This document shows, piece by piece, positions 21,340 to 31,404 of a stretch of 64,000 bases of DNA. The position numbers and the translations under genes are program-made. Source of the stretch: Chara braunii (taxonomy: Eukaryota; Streptophyta; Charophyceae; Charales; Characeae); assembly GCA_003427395.1 (NCBI GenBank), contig BFEA01000163.1, positions 2,303,442 through 2,367,441 on the forward strand, read 5' to 3'. Numbering within the stretch: position 1 is the first letter of the stretch; each line of letters begins with the position of its first letter. The notes under the pieces were generated by a model. It searched no databases. It saw only the letters and a program-made list of their open reading frames with translations, and was not told where the DNA came from.

Positions 21340-22290
21340 GCGCCGAGAATGACCATTAGATCGGACTCATCAGGATGAGGCGGTCAACCTTCGAGCATTT
21401 GTTACGAAAGTTGGGACGACATTTGGAGAAGGAGGTGACCAGGTTTAGGGTCCTGTTCCCTCCAGCCAAAAAAAATGCATACGCTATCCACAGGCGGCTT
21501 CACGGGGACTTGCACTGGCACAGTTGCTTGGGGTATGGTATAGGCAAGACAAGCGGTCTGCATGCGATAAGAGAAGTTGCAGAAGCTATTATAGCTTGTT
21601 ACCCCAAAGCAATCATTTTTGGGGGGTTCGCCGAGCGTCACCGGAGGATGCAGGAGTTTGAAGCTCTTGGTGGTGCATAGATTGCACCCATGTCTATGTG
21701 GACAAGCCCCAATCGAAGGATGATAACGACTATTGCTCGGGGAGGCCCAACCGCTTCTCGACCCTTGCTCAATTGGTGGTGGATGCCAATCTGAAGATTC
21801 TTGACTTCTGCTACAGTTTCTCGGGGACCATAGGTAATGCCCGTGCCCTGAAGAACTCGTCCTTATATAGGAGAGCGTTGAAGGGTTACCTTTTCTTGGA
21901 TGATCCAGAAGACCCTTTCCGTGAGGACCCTTTCCGTGAGGAAAGGGCACCGATCCCTGGTGTGCCTGGTGGCTACTTATTGGGAGATGGGGGGTATCCT
22001 AACCTTCCATGGCTTGTCATTCCATATGCCCATCAGCTTGCCATCACACAGTCCATGACGACGTTTGATGCCCTCCACAAGAGTCTTATCCGCCGTCGAG
22101 CGTTTCTTTGGTGTGTTTAAGATGTGGTTCCAATTCTTTTGCCGCTCTCATGGCACCGACATCACGAGGGAGAGTTTATAATTCCATGTGTGTTGTATTC
22201 AGCACAATCTGCTACAGGATTGGCGTGATGTTCCTGTTGATGATTGCGATGTGTCGGACACATCGTTGCCTCCCGCCCCAGCACCCGACG
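21340..22290 (+). pseudogene. PIF/Harbinger (DDE_Tnp_4) transposase, decayed
   Basis: Across three frames the transposase reads MRRSTFEHLLRKLGRHLEK, GIGKTSGLHAIREVAEAI, then (next frame) the first Asp at 21680-21682 in IDCTHVYVDKPQ, then FSTLAQLVVDANLKILDF, the second Asp at 21986-21988 in LLGDGGYPNLPWLVIPY, and after a further shift the Glu at 22098-22100 in VERFFGVFKMWFQFF. All three catalytic residues are visible, but at least two frameshifts separate them. A 15-bp tandem duplication (GACCCTTTCCGTGAG twice) lies at about 21911-21940. I could not place terminal inverted repeats. Confidence 0.85.
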
Positions 22291-22557
22291 CTGAAAGGCA
22301 TGTGGACGGCGCTCCACTCCTTTTATGAACAGCCAAGCCATGAGAGACACTCTATGTGCTGAGGTTATTCGGCAATACGGACAGCGCTGCGCCACATTCT
22401 AAAGTTATGAACGGATTCAATATTTATATGAACAGTGGAGCAGTTTGCCTTCCATACTTCTCCATCGCTGCAGTTGAGGTTTGGGGGTGTTACAATGTGG
22501 TTTGTGTTCCCCGTGTAGCACCCGTATCTGCCTGAAGTTCCTTTCTCTATTCTCCAT

Positions 22558-23310
22558 GGCAGGGAATGCTCCTGTTACTGCTGATCACATGAGCGAGCGG
22601 CATGCTTTGGTTAATGCGCTGCAGAAAATGGAGTGGGAGGTGGAACGTCTTCACAAGTATCTAGTGGAGAGGCGACAGTATGATAAATTAATCACCGTTC
22701 GGATACGTCATGGAAGAGCAGTGTGCGAGACCCATATTTGTCAAGAGAACGAGCACGCCCGAAGATGGGCAAGCTCTGTCATCAGTCGAGTGAGAGCATC
22801 ACGGGCGAGCCCGTAGAAGTGTTGTGACGACCTTATCGTGCGGCACCTTCGGATGTGGCGGGATGTGGATAGATGGAGAAGAATGTGGGAGGAAAGTCAG
22901 AGGCTTGACGACAACTCTCACGCATTAGTAGAGGCCCTGCATGAGAGAGAAGAACCTCGCAGTAGCTATGAAGAAGCTCGAATCGGTACGAGGCAGCACA
23001 GACCGAGCTGCACGTAGCACGCCGACAGGCAGACACGACATGGAGGTTGTATGATGAGATTGTGTACGGTGGACAGACGAACCTCGAAGGGGAACAGAAG
23101 ATTGTAGACAAGCTCGGACGTCTGTCCATGGTTGGCAAGGGGAAAGGTGTAGACACTGCCACTTGTAGTGCGCCTGGGCAACCGTCTTCGTGTCCTTCTT
23201 GCGAGGGCATGACTGCACGTTTGTCGGAGATGGAAGGAGAGATGGTGAAACTGCAGATGATGAACGAACTGTTGATGATGCCTCCGTTTTTCTGGGAAGA
23301 AATGGAATAG
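22558..23310 (+). pseudogene. Coiled-coil protein of unknown function, frameshifted
   Basis: Plus-strand frames give MSERHALVNALQKMEWEVER, KYLVERRQYDKLITVRIRHG, then in other frames ALVEALHEREEPRSS-type and ELHVARRQADTTWRLYDEI, ending CPSCEGMTARLSEMEGEMV and MPPFFWEEME before a stop at 23308. It is rich in Glu, Arg and Leu heptads, so coiled coil is likely. It lies about 270 bp after the Harbinger transposase and could be its second gene, though it does not show the usual Myb/SANT pattern. Confidence 0.45.
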
Positions 23311-23392
23311 GACATGCTGCGTTTCGTTCCACCTCTGAAGTGTCCACCACCACTGAACTCATCCTCTTCACACAGTCGTTGAAGCACACTTT

Positions 23393-23394
<2 letters not shown>

Positions 23395-23440
<46 letters not shown>
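23395..23440. repeat. (GA)n microsatellite
   Basis: Pure GA run of 23 units, close to the 3' end of the coiled-coil frame. Confidence 0.95.
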
Positions 23441-23442
<2 letters not shown>

Positions 23443-23708
23443 TCATTATGATTTAGTGCATGGTGACGACTGTCGATACGGGGGGTTTTGTACTTGGAAA
23501 GACGTGGTTGTCGTGTTTCTCATTCACAATGGGTATGAGCCTATGAGGGTTTTTTGTACTTGGAACGACATGCCAGTATTCCCAACTCCGAATGTTTGTA
23601 GACGACAATAATCCCGACTGCGTGTGATCGGAGTTAGCTGCACACTCTTCAGTTAACGCTGTTCGAAGTCCTACCTCCCTTTTTTTTTTCTCTCCTTTTG
23701 TCGTTGTC

Positions 23709-23777
23709 ATGGCGGATGCATGGAAGGATAGCCCTCCCGTTAAAGATGCGAGAATGAAGTGGATGATCGGATGTGGC
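23709..23777 (+). CDS. Short conserved first-exon-like ORF, copy 1
   Basis: Begins ATGGCGGATGCATGG and encodes MADAWKDSPPVKDARMKWM followed by IGCG. The same peptide, with changes at only a few positions, starts at 36284 (MSDVWKDSPPVKDARMKRM). Both are preceded by TTGTCATG. After the shared 69 bp the two loci diverge, as expected where a conserved exon meets an intron. No known domain. Whether it is a start exon or a conserved repeat is unclear. Confidence 0.45.
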
Positions 23778-23984
23778 ATAAGTTTACATTTTCTTTTTCT
23801 TTTATATCAGTTTGTTGTCGCTTTCTCATGACAAGTGAAACGAGTAGGAATAAGCCGCATCCACATAGAACTGTATGGTTGTACTTGGTTGGACACATCT
23901 TTCACTACCCAACTACCTTTCTTTTTTGTTTTTTTGTTTTTTTGGGAAAGCTTAATCGTTTATTAAAAAGATCGATGGAACGAG

Positions 23985-24037
23985 GTCGGGGACCTCACAA
24001 TTCAACCCGGAGATATCCTGGCAGCATCAGGCAGTTT
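23985..24037 (+). repeat. Conserved CCCGGAGATATCCTGGCAG block, copy 1 of 3
   Basis: A block reading GGGGACCTCACAATTC-AACCCGGAGATATCCTGGCAG (shortened) recurs at about 38590-38635 and 39018-39062. In one frame it encodes ISPGDILA / IQPGDILA, so it may be a small exon or domain piece. Followed at 24085-24125 by a minus-strand LINE-tail core. Confidence 0.5.
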
Positions 24038-24289
24038 AGCTTATGAGCGTAGCTCAATTTCAACCAAGCTGATCCATCCTTACAAATTGAATACGCCAGC
24101 TGGAAACCGGGTCCAGCGTCCCATACTAATTAAACGCTTTCCAAAATAAACAAATGAAGCACAAAAAAAGGGGCTCACCAAGCCACCAACACCTTAAGCA
24201 TACGAAACGGAGGATAAGACTCAAAATCCTTGGGAGTAATTCCCAGAGTTGGTGAGTGTTGGAACCCGGATCCAGTGTCCCCAAAATTC

Positions 24290-24892
24290 ACTCCTCCCTT
24301 CCACACTCCCCAATTATCAAATATTCTTCCCTCTAGGTATCTGCTTAGCCTAAGCAGGTTTTACTCTACACAGCCTGAGGGAACAACTCCCTTGGATCTC
24401 GGAGTTGATGTGATCGAAAATGTACGGTATGGTGTTGACTCTTTACTAGGCCTTTGGATTCACAGTTACAAAAAACCCGTTCGGGTTTACTATGATCTTG
24501 GAGGTTTTCTGCGAAACATCGGAATCTGGATAATCGCATATAAATTATCACAAAAGGTGACTCCGGGCCCCGATCAAACAACTATTGACGGTACCTCGCT
24601 TGAAAAGCTTTTGAAGCTTCGAGACGCGATAGTCAAAGGAGAATTTGAATGGGGAGCAACTCGTATTCCGCTGAAACCTGGGAAGAACGAAAAGCGTCCA
24701 CTGGGAGTATCATGCTTCCAGGACAGGATCGTACAAGAAGTTCTTAGAATGATCTTAGAACCTATTTATGAACCCCGCTTTTCCACTTATTCACATGGCT
24801 TCAGACCGGGACGTAGTGCTCACACGGCCCTTAATGTTATAATGGGTACCTTTCATGGTGCGCAATGGTATATTGAAGGATCCGTGATATAA
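24290..24892 (+). pseudogene. Group II intron reverse transcriptase/maturase, truncated
   Basis: Plus-strand frame (possible M start at 24230, homologous region from about 24320). It reads SRYLLSLSRFYSTQPEGT, KLSQKVTPGPDQTTIDGTSL, RIPLKPGKNEKRPLGVSCF, QDRIVQEVLRMILEPIYEP and FSTYSHGFRPGRSAHTAL, then ends at WYIEGSVI and a stop. These are RT blocks 0-2 and the start of block 3. The frame ends exactly where the catalytic IEGDI Asp should be, so the palm is missing. The FYSTQ start resembles mitochondrial intron ORFs, so this is probably another organelle-derived fragment; a nuclear maturase remnant is the alternative. Confidence 0.8.
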
Positions 24893-25395
24893 CTTTGAAG
24901 GGCGCCAACAAAGATTACATTAAACTCATTTGAAACTGACACCCAACGCCTGTCTACAGAGACACTGTCCCCCAAAACAAGCCTCCTGTTATTCTGCCAA
25001 TCAGACGGGTCTACCACGACCCTACCATTTCTAGAGAAACATAATTACTCTCTCTCTCTGACTCTCTGAGGGTTCTACCTCAACCACGGGGCAATCTCCA
25101 TTTTCCCTGCATTTGTAATCTTAGCAAAGTTGCCCTTACTCCATGTTTTCCCAAACCAATAAAAACTTTTTCTTTCCAATCCGCACACAAGGTTGGCCTT
25201 ATGCCAGCTTTGATCTGATGTCTTGACTGGTGAAAGGAGATTACCTCATTCCTAAGAACTTCAGCCGTTCTTTCAGCCCAAATTGTATTTATGATGATTC
25301 CCCTGCAACAAAGGGTTGAGTAGTTCCTGCCCGATGTCGCCCCTGATGTTCTTGGAAACTTACCAAATCACTAAGCGAGTCACCATGAGAGAAAT
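24893..25395. other. Non-coding stretch without a recognisable gene
   Basis: No coding signal, RNA gene or repeat was recognised, apart from a short CT-rich run at 25050-25070. Confidence 0.35.
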
Positions 25396-25399
25396 CAGG

Positions 25400-25715
25400 A
25401 GCATAGCATGTGTGATGGCTTGCAGGCTGGCTAGCGAGCATGGCGTGTGCGATGGCTTGCAGGCTGGCTAGCGGGCATGATGCGTGCGATGGCTTGCGGG
25501 CTGACTAGCGGGCATGGCACGTGCGCTGGCTTGCAGGCTGGCTACCCAGCATGGCGCGTGCGCTGGCTTGCTGCTGGCTATCGGGCATGTGCTGGCTTCC
25601 GGGCTGGCTAGCGAGCATAGGGCGTGCGCTGGCTTGCGGGTTGGCTAGTGGGCATGGCGCGTGCACTGGATTGTGGGCTGGCTAGCGAGCACGGTGCATG
25701 CGATGGCTTGTGCTG
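25400..25715. repeat. 37-bp minisatellite, ~8 units
   Basis: Units of GGCTAGCG(A/G)GCATGG then CGTGCG(A/C)TGGCTTGC(A/G)GGCT repeat with CTAGCG starting at 25431, 25468 and 25505 and CTACCC at 25542, giving a 37-bp period. The unit at 25570-25600 is shortened. A degenerate last unit lies near 25685-25720. Confidence 0.9.
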
Positions 25716-26099
25716 GCTTGTTGTCGCATGATTAGGAATAAGGTGGGGACATTTTCTTCATTGTTCGGATAAATGCTGATGGGGTGACTAGATGGCGAGA
25801 AGGCAGATATGTAAGCGTCACTTGGTGTACACCTGCCTTTTGAAAGCAAATTGTTGCCATCTTCTTGCTTCGCGCTTCATTGAGTGATGCTGCAGGCTAG
25901 CATGCCGTATGGAGGGGAGCCTACTTTCGATTGGAAGTGAGGCTTCATGACGAGTCACTCATGCTTTTTAGCTTGCGTTCTTTTCAAGTGGAGGTAGGTC
26001 GGTTGAGGCAAGTGAAGAAGAGGAGAGTGTCATCACGAGGAGTGGGAGGAGGATTGCCAGGAGACTTCCAGTGCGTTTTTTTAAGAAAGGTTCTGCGCC

Positions 26100-26820
26100 A
26101 TCTTCATCATCAGCATCAGCATCATCAGTAAGGATCACTATAGGTTCACTACGTTTAGCATCAACAACACAAATAATATCGTCATCATCAGCAGCATTGT
26201 GGGAGAAATACATCCCAGAGTCATTATCTTCATCATCATAGTGCGGGAGGATGGATTATCAGCGTTATGATCACTTTATCATCATCATCATCATTTTCAC
26301 CATCATCATTATTAAGGTGAGCGAGCATAGGAGGAGGGGTTTGGATCGTCTCTCCATCACATCTTTCCACTTCATTTCCCCCTTCACATTTCTCTATCAA
26401 TTTCCCTTTTCTCCTCCTACCTCTCTCTCCTCCTTTACACCCTTTCTTCTTTCTTCCTTTATCGCTTCCTTACTTCGTCGTTGTCACTTTCCTTTGCTCT
26501 GCTCTAGCCTGATAGCTACTTCGTTTGTTGGAGGCTCTCGCTCTAATACCGAAAGGAAGGTGGGTGAGGGTGATTACAATGGATGGGGGTCTTGGGGTAA
26601 TGGCGGGGGTAGGGGTAAGACATCACGAGGAAATGGGGGAGGGGAGAGGAAGGGGAGGAGTCTGGGGTTGAAGGACATGGCGAGGGAGGTAGTGAGCAAA
26701 GGGATTGATGGTGGGATGAGGAGGGAGGGTTGGCGTATGTAGAGTTGGGATAGGGAGAGGGAGGGGGAAGAGGGAGGGGGAAGAGGGAGGGGGAAGAGGG
26801 AGGGGGAAAAGGGGGGGGGG
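26100..26820 (+). repeat. CAT-repeat / pyrimidine tract / purine tract composite
   Basis: CATCATCA-rich sequence at 26095-26320, a pyrimidine-rich tract at 26340-26510, then a purine-rich tract at 26550-26820 ending in three to four copies of a 13-bp unit (AAGAGGGAGGGGG) at 26767-26808. This is the same order as the minus-strand composite at 9.66-10.1 kb. Confidence 0.55.
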
Positions 26821-27389
26821 GTCACTGACCCTTGGAATGCAAACTGCTTCATAGTTATCTATTGTTTGAATTCCTCATCTAGTCATTGTGCTACCTAATC
26901 ATCAATCTGACTACTAATCTTATCATCTCATTACCATCCTAACTAGATCTTCCTTATTTTCAAAACCTGAAATCTCTCGTGTAACTAACATAGTTGGTAT
27001 TTTTATATTCCTAAATTCTCTGTGATAGATTTCTAAATTATTTAATTCATAAATTCCTTCTCTATCTGTTAGCCTTTTTCACGATGGTTTTCTCTCAATG
27101 ATCTATTCGTATGATCTTTTATAGCTAGGATTCTTTCGCTAAAAAAGTTCGGAGTATTAAAATCTTGGTAATTCTCTGGTGTTAATTTTCCGGATTAAAA
27201 TCAAAATTATCCAATTCTTTTGTAGAAACCTGGTCTTCAAAATTTCTCCAACGTAAATTTCTTTGGTTCGAATGCATGTTCCTGGTATTTATATTCTCCT
27301 CTCTAAGCATCGATGTTTTTCTGATGGATGGAAGGTGCAGGGGCGGCGCAAGGTGGGAGGTGAAGCCCTGGAGGAGGTGCAAGCATTTT

Positions 27390-27462
27390 TTTGGGGGGGG
27401 AACAAAACTCCAATCTATTCATTGGGAGCAGCACGTGCTGGGAACCGTGTCCAGCGTCCCAT
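27390..27462 (-). repeat. SINE-like copy
   Basis: Minus-strand LINE-tail core ending in a short A-run (T7 at 27390-27396 region). The flanking 27463-27530 matches 7269-7330. Confidence 0.55.
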
Positions 27463-28450
27463 ATGAAAATTTACATGGAAATTGGAAAATATGAGATACC
27501 GGGGCCATTACCCGACTTTGACTAATAAAAATTGAGCTACTTAGCAGATTACTACGTAAGACTTAAAAAATAAGCAAAGTTAAGAAGACGACTCAAATCC
27601 CCCCATCAAACCTCTTTACCATACTCCGACAAGACTTACTGTACCAGAGCCACCATCTCTACTGCTGCTGTACCATATTTTCGTCCTATGAGCTGACCTC
27701 CTTAGGTGAGAGCAGATTTAGTGGGTTATCCTATTTTGGGGTTGGGGTGGGGGTACACATCCCAACGGGGGCAGATTAGGGTAAAATTTGGGCAGAGTAA
27801 TACTCTGGGAGGGAACTGTATGCCTTTGTGGGAGTAAGAGGGGGGAATGTGGGACTGTCCCAAGTTGGGGCTGAGATGAGATGCTTGTAATCTGGATAAT
27901 TCGTTTTGGTGGAGGCAGCGTTGGGATAGGGTGGGTAGGAGGGGAGGGGGGAGATTAGTCTAGAGAACATGTGCTTCATAATTCCATAGTTTTCAAATAT
28001 GTTATATCAAGCTTTCTGGTGTTCTGTAATTCTTGGCAACATCTGGCCTTCTTCCTCATTCGGGATATAGGACTTCAGAGACAGTCGAATCTAGACTGAT
28101 CTCTGTAGAGTTGCTTTGTTTTGTGCCCCTGGTTTGCCAATGCCAGACGACGCTGATCGGAGCTGGGGCGTTGCCCTATAACCTACAATGGCAGGAGGGT
28201 GAGGCCTTGTAGAGAGATCTGGGGTTTTGCTGAGGGAGTAAGGCAATCTAGTGGTGAACCACGAGGGGCTGACTTGACAAACTATGGGTTTGGGGATAGT
28301 CTAGGTGGCGAGAACAAGTCAAGTATGGTAGACGTTGGTTAGGATGACATTGTCTCTAAGATGTAATGACCTGGTACAGGGAGGGCTAGGAGTTGTTTTG
28401 GGATTAGGAGACCATTATGATAATTGCTGATATAACATAGTCTTTTATAT
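27463..28450 (+). repeat. Dispersed repeat family, copy 2 (plus strand)
   Basis: Aligns over most of its length with 3080-3990: GGGAGGGAACTGTATGCCTTTG, TTTGCCAATGCCAGA, ATCGGAGCTGGGG and GGGAGGGCTAGGAGTTG, each shortened here. The first part (27463-27700) also matches 7269-7500. Non-coding. Confidence 0.65.
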
Positions 28451-28520
28451 ATTTTTTTTTTTGTATACATTAATCATCATCATCATTAATATGATCACAA
28501 TTTACATAGAATCAGTAGAA

Positions 28521-28522
<2 letters not shown>

Positions 28523-28576
<54 letters not shown>

Positions 28577-28583
28577 CCACCAC

Positions 28584-28634
<51 letters not shown>

Positions 28635-28655
28635 TACCATCATCATCATCATCAT
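28523..28655. repeat. (ATC)n microsatellite abutting a LINE 3' end
   Basis: About 44 ATC units with CACCACCAC and TTACC interruptions. It lies directly downstream of the minus-strand LINE-tail core at 28656-28685, so on the LINE strand the element ends in (GAT)n rather than poly(A). Confidence 0.9.
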
Positions 28656-28696
28656 ATGAGGGACGCTGAGCCCGGTTCTCAGCAAGTTCGGTTCCG

Positions 28697-29934
28697 TCAC
28701 ATCGAGTAGACTGCGAGAACCCCGACCTCAATCTTCTTATTGGTAATATCAGCCTTGGGCACTGGGCCCGTTCTTAAAAAAAAATAAAAATAAATAAATA
28801 AAATGAAATCGCCCTCCCACGGAAAGTGCACTTGTGAATTTTTCCAGAACTCTGTCCACCATTCCCAAATCTTGTCTGAAAGAGGATAATACAACCACAC
28901 GTGAGCAGCCTTTTCCTAGCCCTAGTTACAACGGGGACAAATCGAAAGGAGGTTCATTCCTTTAGTATTTAGCCACATAGCCAAGAGAGTAATTTGTAAA
29001 GATTGAAACCATTGGATAGAAGCATGTCTTTATGAAGGCATTTCTTTGAGAGTCTTCCACAATCTGAACAAGTCCGAATCACCCACTGTTGTATTTTGTA
29101 CGGTGACCAATCTCCTTATGGCCACGAGTATTGGTTTGTTCACCACTTTGTTTTGCTGGATGAGAGTGTCAATCTTGGGTTTATAATGACATATCAGTAT
29201 TTCCTCCGCCAATATCTCTCCAGCCCAGCCGAACAGTCCGGGCTCCACTCGCAGTTTTTCTCGTGGGTCTATTAGCAGCTGGCACGCAAAGCCATTTCCT
29301 TTCAGTACTTCGTGCACCCTCACCTCCTTTAGATCCGTTGTATAGGCTACCACCCCTTCTTCCTCCAATCTCAGGACTACCTGCCGACTACCTAGTTTTC
29401 TTGACCATTTCTGAACTTTCATGCCCATCTGAAGATCAGGTCCCATTATTTTCCAAAATTTGTCCATAATATCCGGGTCCTGTACCTAGCTACGACTCTA
29501 CGAGGAGTCGATTCCATATCCTCTTTCAATATCCTCACCCAGCGTGTGGGTGTTGCCCCTTTGATTATCTCAAAGTTTCTTTCCACCTTTTGTAATCTAG
29601 GAAGTAGTGCCTTCACCCTTTCCAGCGGTAGCCAATACGACCTCCCTTCATCCCAAAGGTCCTTCACTTGGATCACACCATGTTCTATCCAGGCTCTTCC
29701 AAAGGAGCCGGCCCTGCCATCGGCCATGAGTTGTACCATCCCTTGTTGTACCATAAACCTATTTTCAAAGAGGATTTGATTCATAATTTCTCCTTTTGAT
29801 TTTGGTTCCTTTATTAACTCCGGACGAACCTTGTTCCAAGCTGTTAATATATTGCGTCCTATTCTAGATATTGGTGTTCTTTGACAGTATGACCCAATCA
29901 GAAAACATAGCCAGACATGCTCCCTTTTTGTCAA
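28697..29934 (-). pseudogene. LINE ORF2 C-terminal region (second element)
   Basis: Two minus-strand frames, 29934-29446 (MTKREHVWLCFLIGSYCQ, NQILFENRFMVQQGMVQ, GATPTRWVRILKEDMES) and 29467-29030 (MDKFWKIMGPDLQMGMK, LEEEGVVAYTTDLKEVRVHE), joined by a frameshift. The continuation to 28697 includes IWEWWTEFWKN. This corresponds to the region after the RT thumb in plant LINEs. Confidence 0.65.
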
Positions 29935-30106
29935 GGATCATTCCTGACAAAAAAAGTATTATGCTAATAAGACCCAAAAATTTTATAAATCACAAAACAT
30001 TGTTGCAATCGGCCACTTAGCTAGAAGTGCATGGTTTTGTTGCAGGGGGTCCAGGATTCCTAACCCCCTTTTATCTCTCATGCAACATATTGACTCCTAA
30101 ACCGCC

Positions 30107-31082
30107 TTAACGATAAGACTTTGATCCTCTGCGGCCACAGACTTCCATAAATATTTGGCCGCCACTCGTCTTATTTTCTTTAAGTGATGTGTACGGGTGA
30201 TTACGCACCCAACCACTTACTCTAGCAACCACCTTGTCAGCCAACAAAGTATCCTGCGCGGAGGAGCAGTCTGGTAGTGAAACCTGTACGCCTAAGAAGC
30301 GGTCTGATGTGTTGGTTGGAATCTGCCTCATACCCCAGTCTACCTTCAGTGAAAATAACAGTGGTAAAAAGTAAACCGATTTATCCCAGTTAATTGAGGC
30401 CTCCAAAAGTGAGCAATATTGGTCTAAAACAACCCTTAAAGCAACGGTTAAATCATCGGCTATAGCCCCTCCCTTCCAATAGATGTACGGAGGGAGATGC
30501 AAACCGACTATACTATCATTCAATCTAATATTAAGAAGAAACATTTCCAACAGAGTGACAAACAACAACGGGGCAAGGGGACAACCCTGCCTAAGTGAGC
30601 GCGCCAGGGGAAAACCAACTGAGAGTTGCCTATTGACTAATACCACGGTATTACCACCGATGTTGCATCTGTATACATAGCTTTTGCTCAGGTGCAAAAG
30701 CATCTCCCAAATCCCATCCTTCCCGGGGTTGTGAAGACAAAGGCCCAGTCAACTTTATCGTAGGCCTTTTCCATGTCCAACAATAAAACTGCCACTTCTC
30801 TTTTTTCCTTTCCAACAACCTCCAGGGTCTGGATAGTAGCCATTATATTGTCAAAGATGCATCGTCCTCTTACGAAGGCCCCTTGCTCTTTCCCTATCAA
30901 CCCTGGAAGGTAATTGGCAAGCCGGATTGCCAAGGCCTTGGCCAGGATCTTATAAGCCACATTTAGCACTGAAATCGGTCTGTAATTCCTGATCTTCTTT
31001 TTGTCCCATTTTTTGTACAAGAGAGAAATTGCTCCCTTTAACCAGCCCTTCCGCAAGCGGCCACTTAATAAGTAGTTATTAT
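30107..31082 (-). pseudogene. LINE reverse transcriptase, main part (second element)
   Basis: Minus strand: ISLLYKKWDKKKIRNYRPIS, EQGAFVRGRCIFDNIMATI, motif A VLLLDMEKAYDKVDW, then after a shift near 30700 motif B ARSLRQGCPLAPLLFVTLLE, motif C AIADDLTVAL and motif D SINWDKSVYFLP. Motif C reads A-I-A-D-D rather than the usual F/Y-A-D-D, but both catalytic Asp residues remain. The upstream end abuts the MITE at 31083-31404. Confidence 0.85.
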
Positions 31083-31404
31083 CTGTGTAGCATACCAAAC
31101 ATGTTCGAAGCCTTTCCGAACGTCCGAACATGTTCAGGTGTTTGGTCAAACGGCTCCCGAACGTGTTCGGCCGAACACATTAAAAAAAAAAAAAAAAAAA
31201 AACTTTTCGTTTTCGGTTTTATATTTTTAAGTCAGCATACCTCCCAGACAAACGTTGTTTGTATTATTATTTTACATAACATATATTTTTTTTTCAGATT
31301 TTTCTGAGAACTTTTGTTTTGTTTTTTTTAATAATATTTTTATGTTCGCGTTCGGAGGGTTTTAGCGCTCGTTCGCATTCGGTCGCTAACACGATGCTAC
31401 ATAG
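31083..31404. mobile_element. hAT-like MITE (copy 2, 322 bp)
   Basis: Perfect 8-bp target duplication GTTATTAT at 31075-31082 and 31405-31412. Termini CTGTGTAGCAT and, inverted, CTATGTAGCAT (10/11). The subterminal zones contain CGAAC/GTTCG palindromes (GAACATGTTC, GTTCGGCCGAAC). The A/T-rich interior shares GTTGTTTGTATTATTATT with copy 3. It splits the LINE RT between LSYNN and YLLSGRL. Confidence 0.92.

Noticed and set aside
28461-28731. Poly-His, poly-Asp and poly-Met proteins
   Set aside because: Translations of the (ATC)n microsatellite in different frames.
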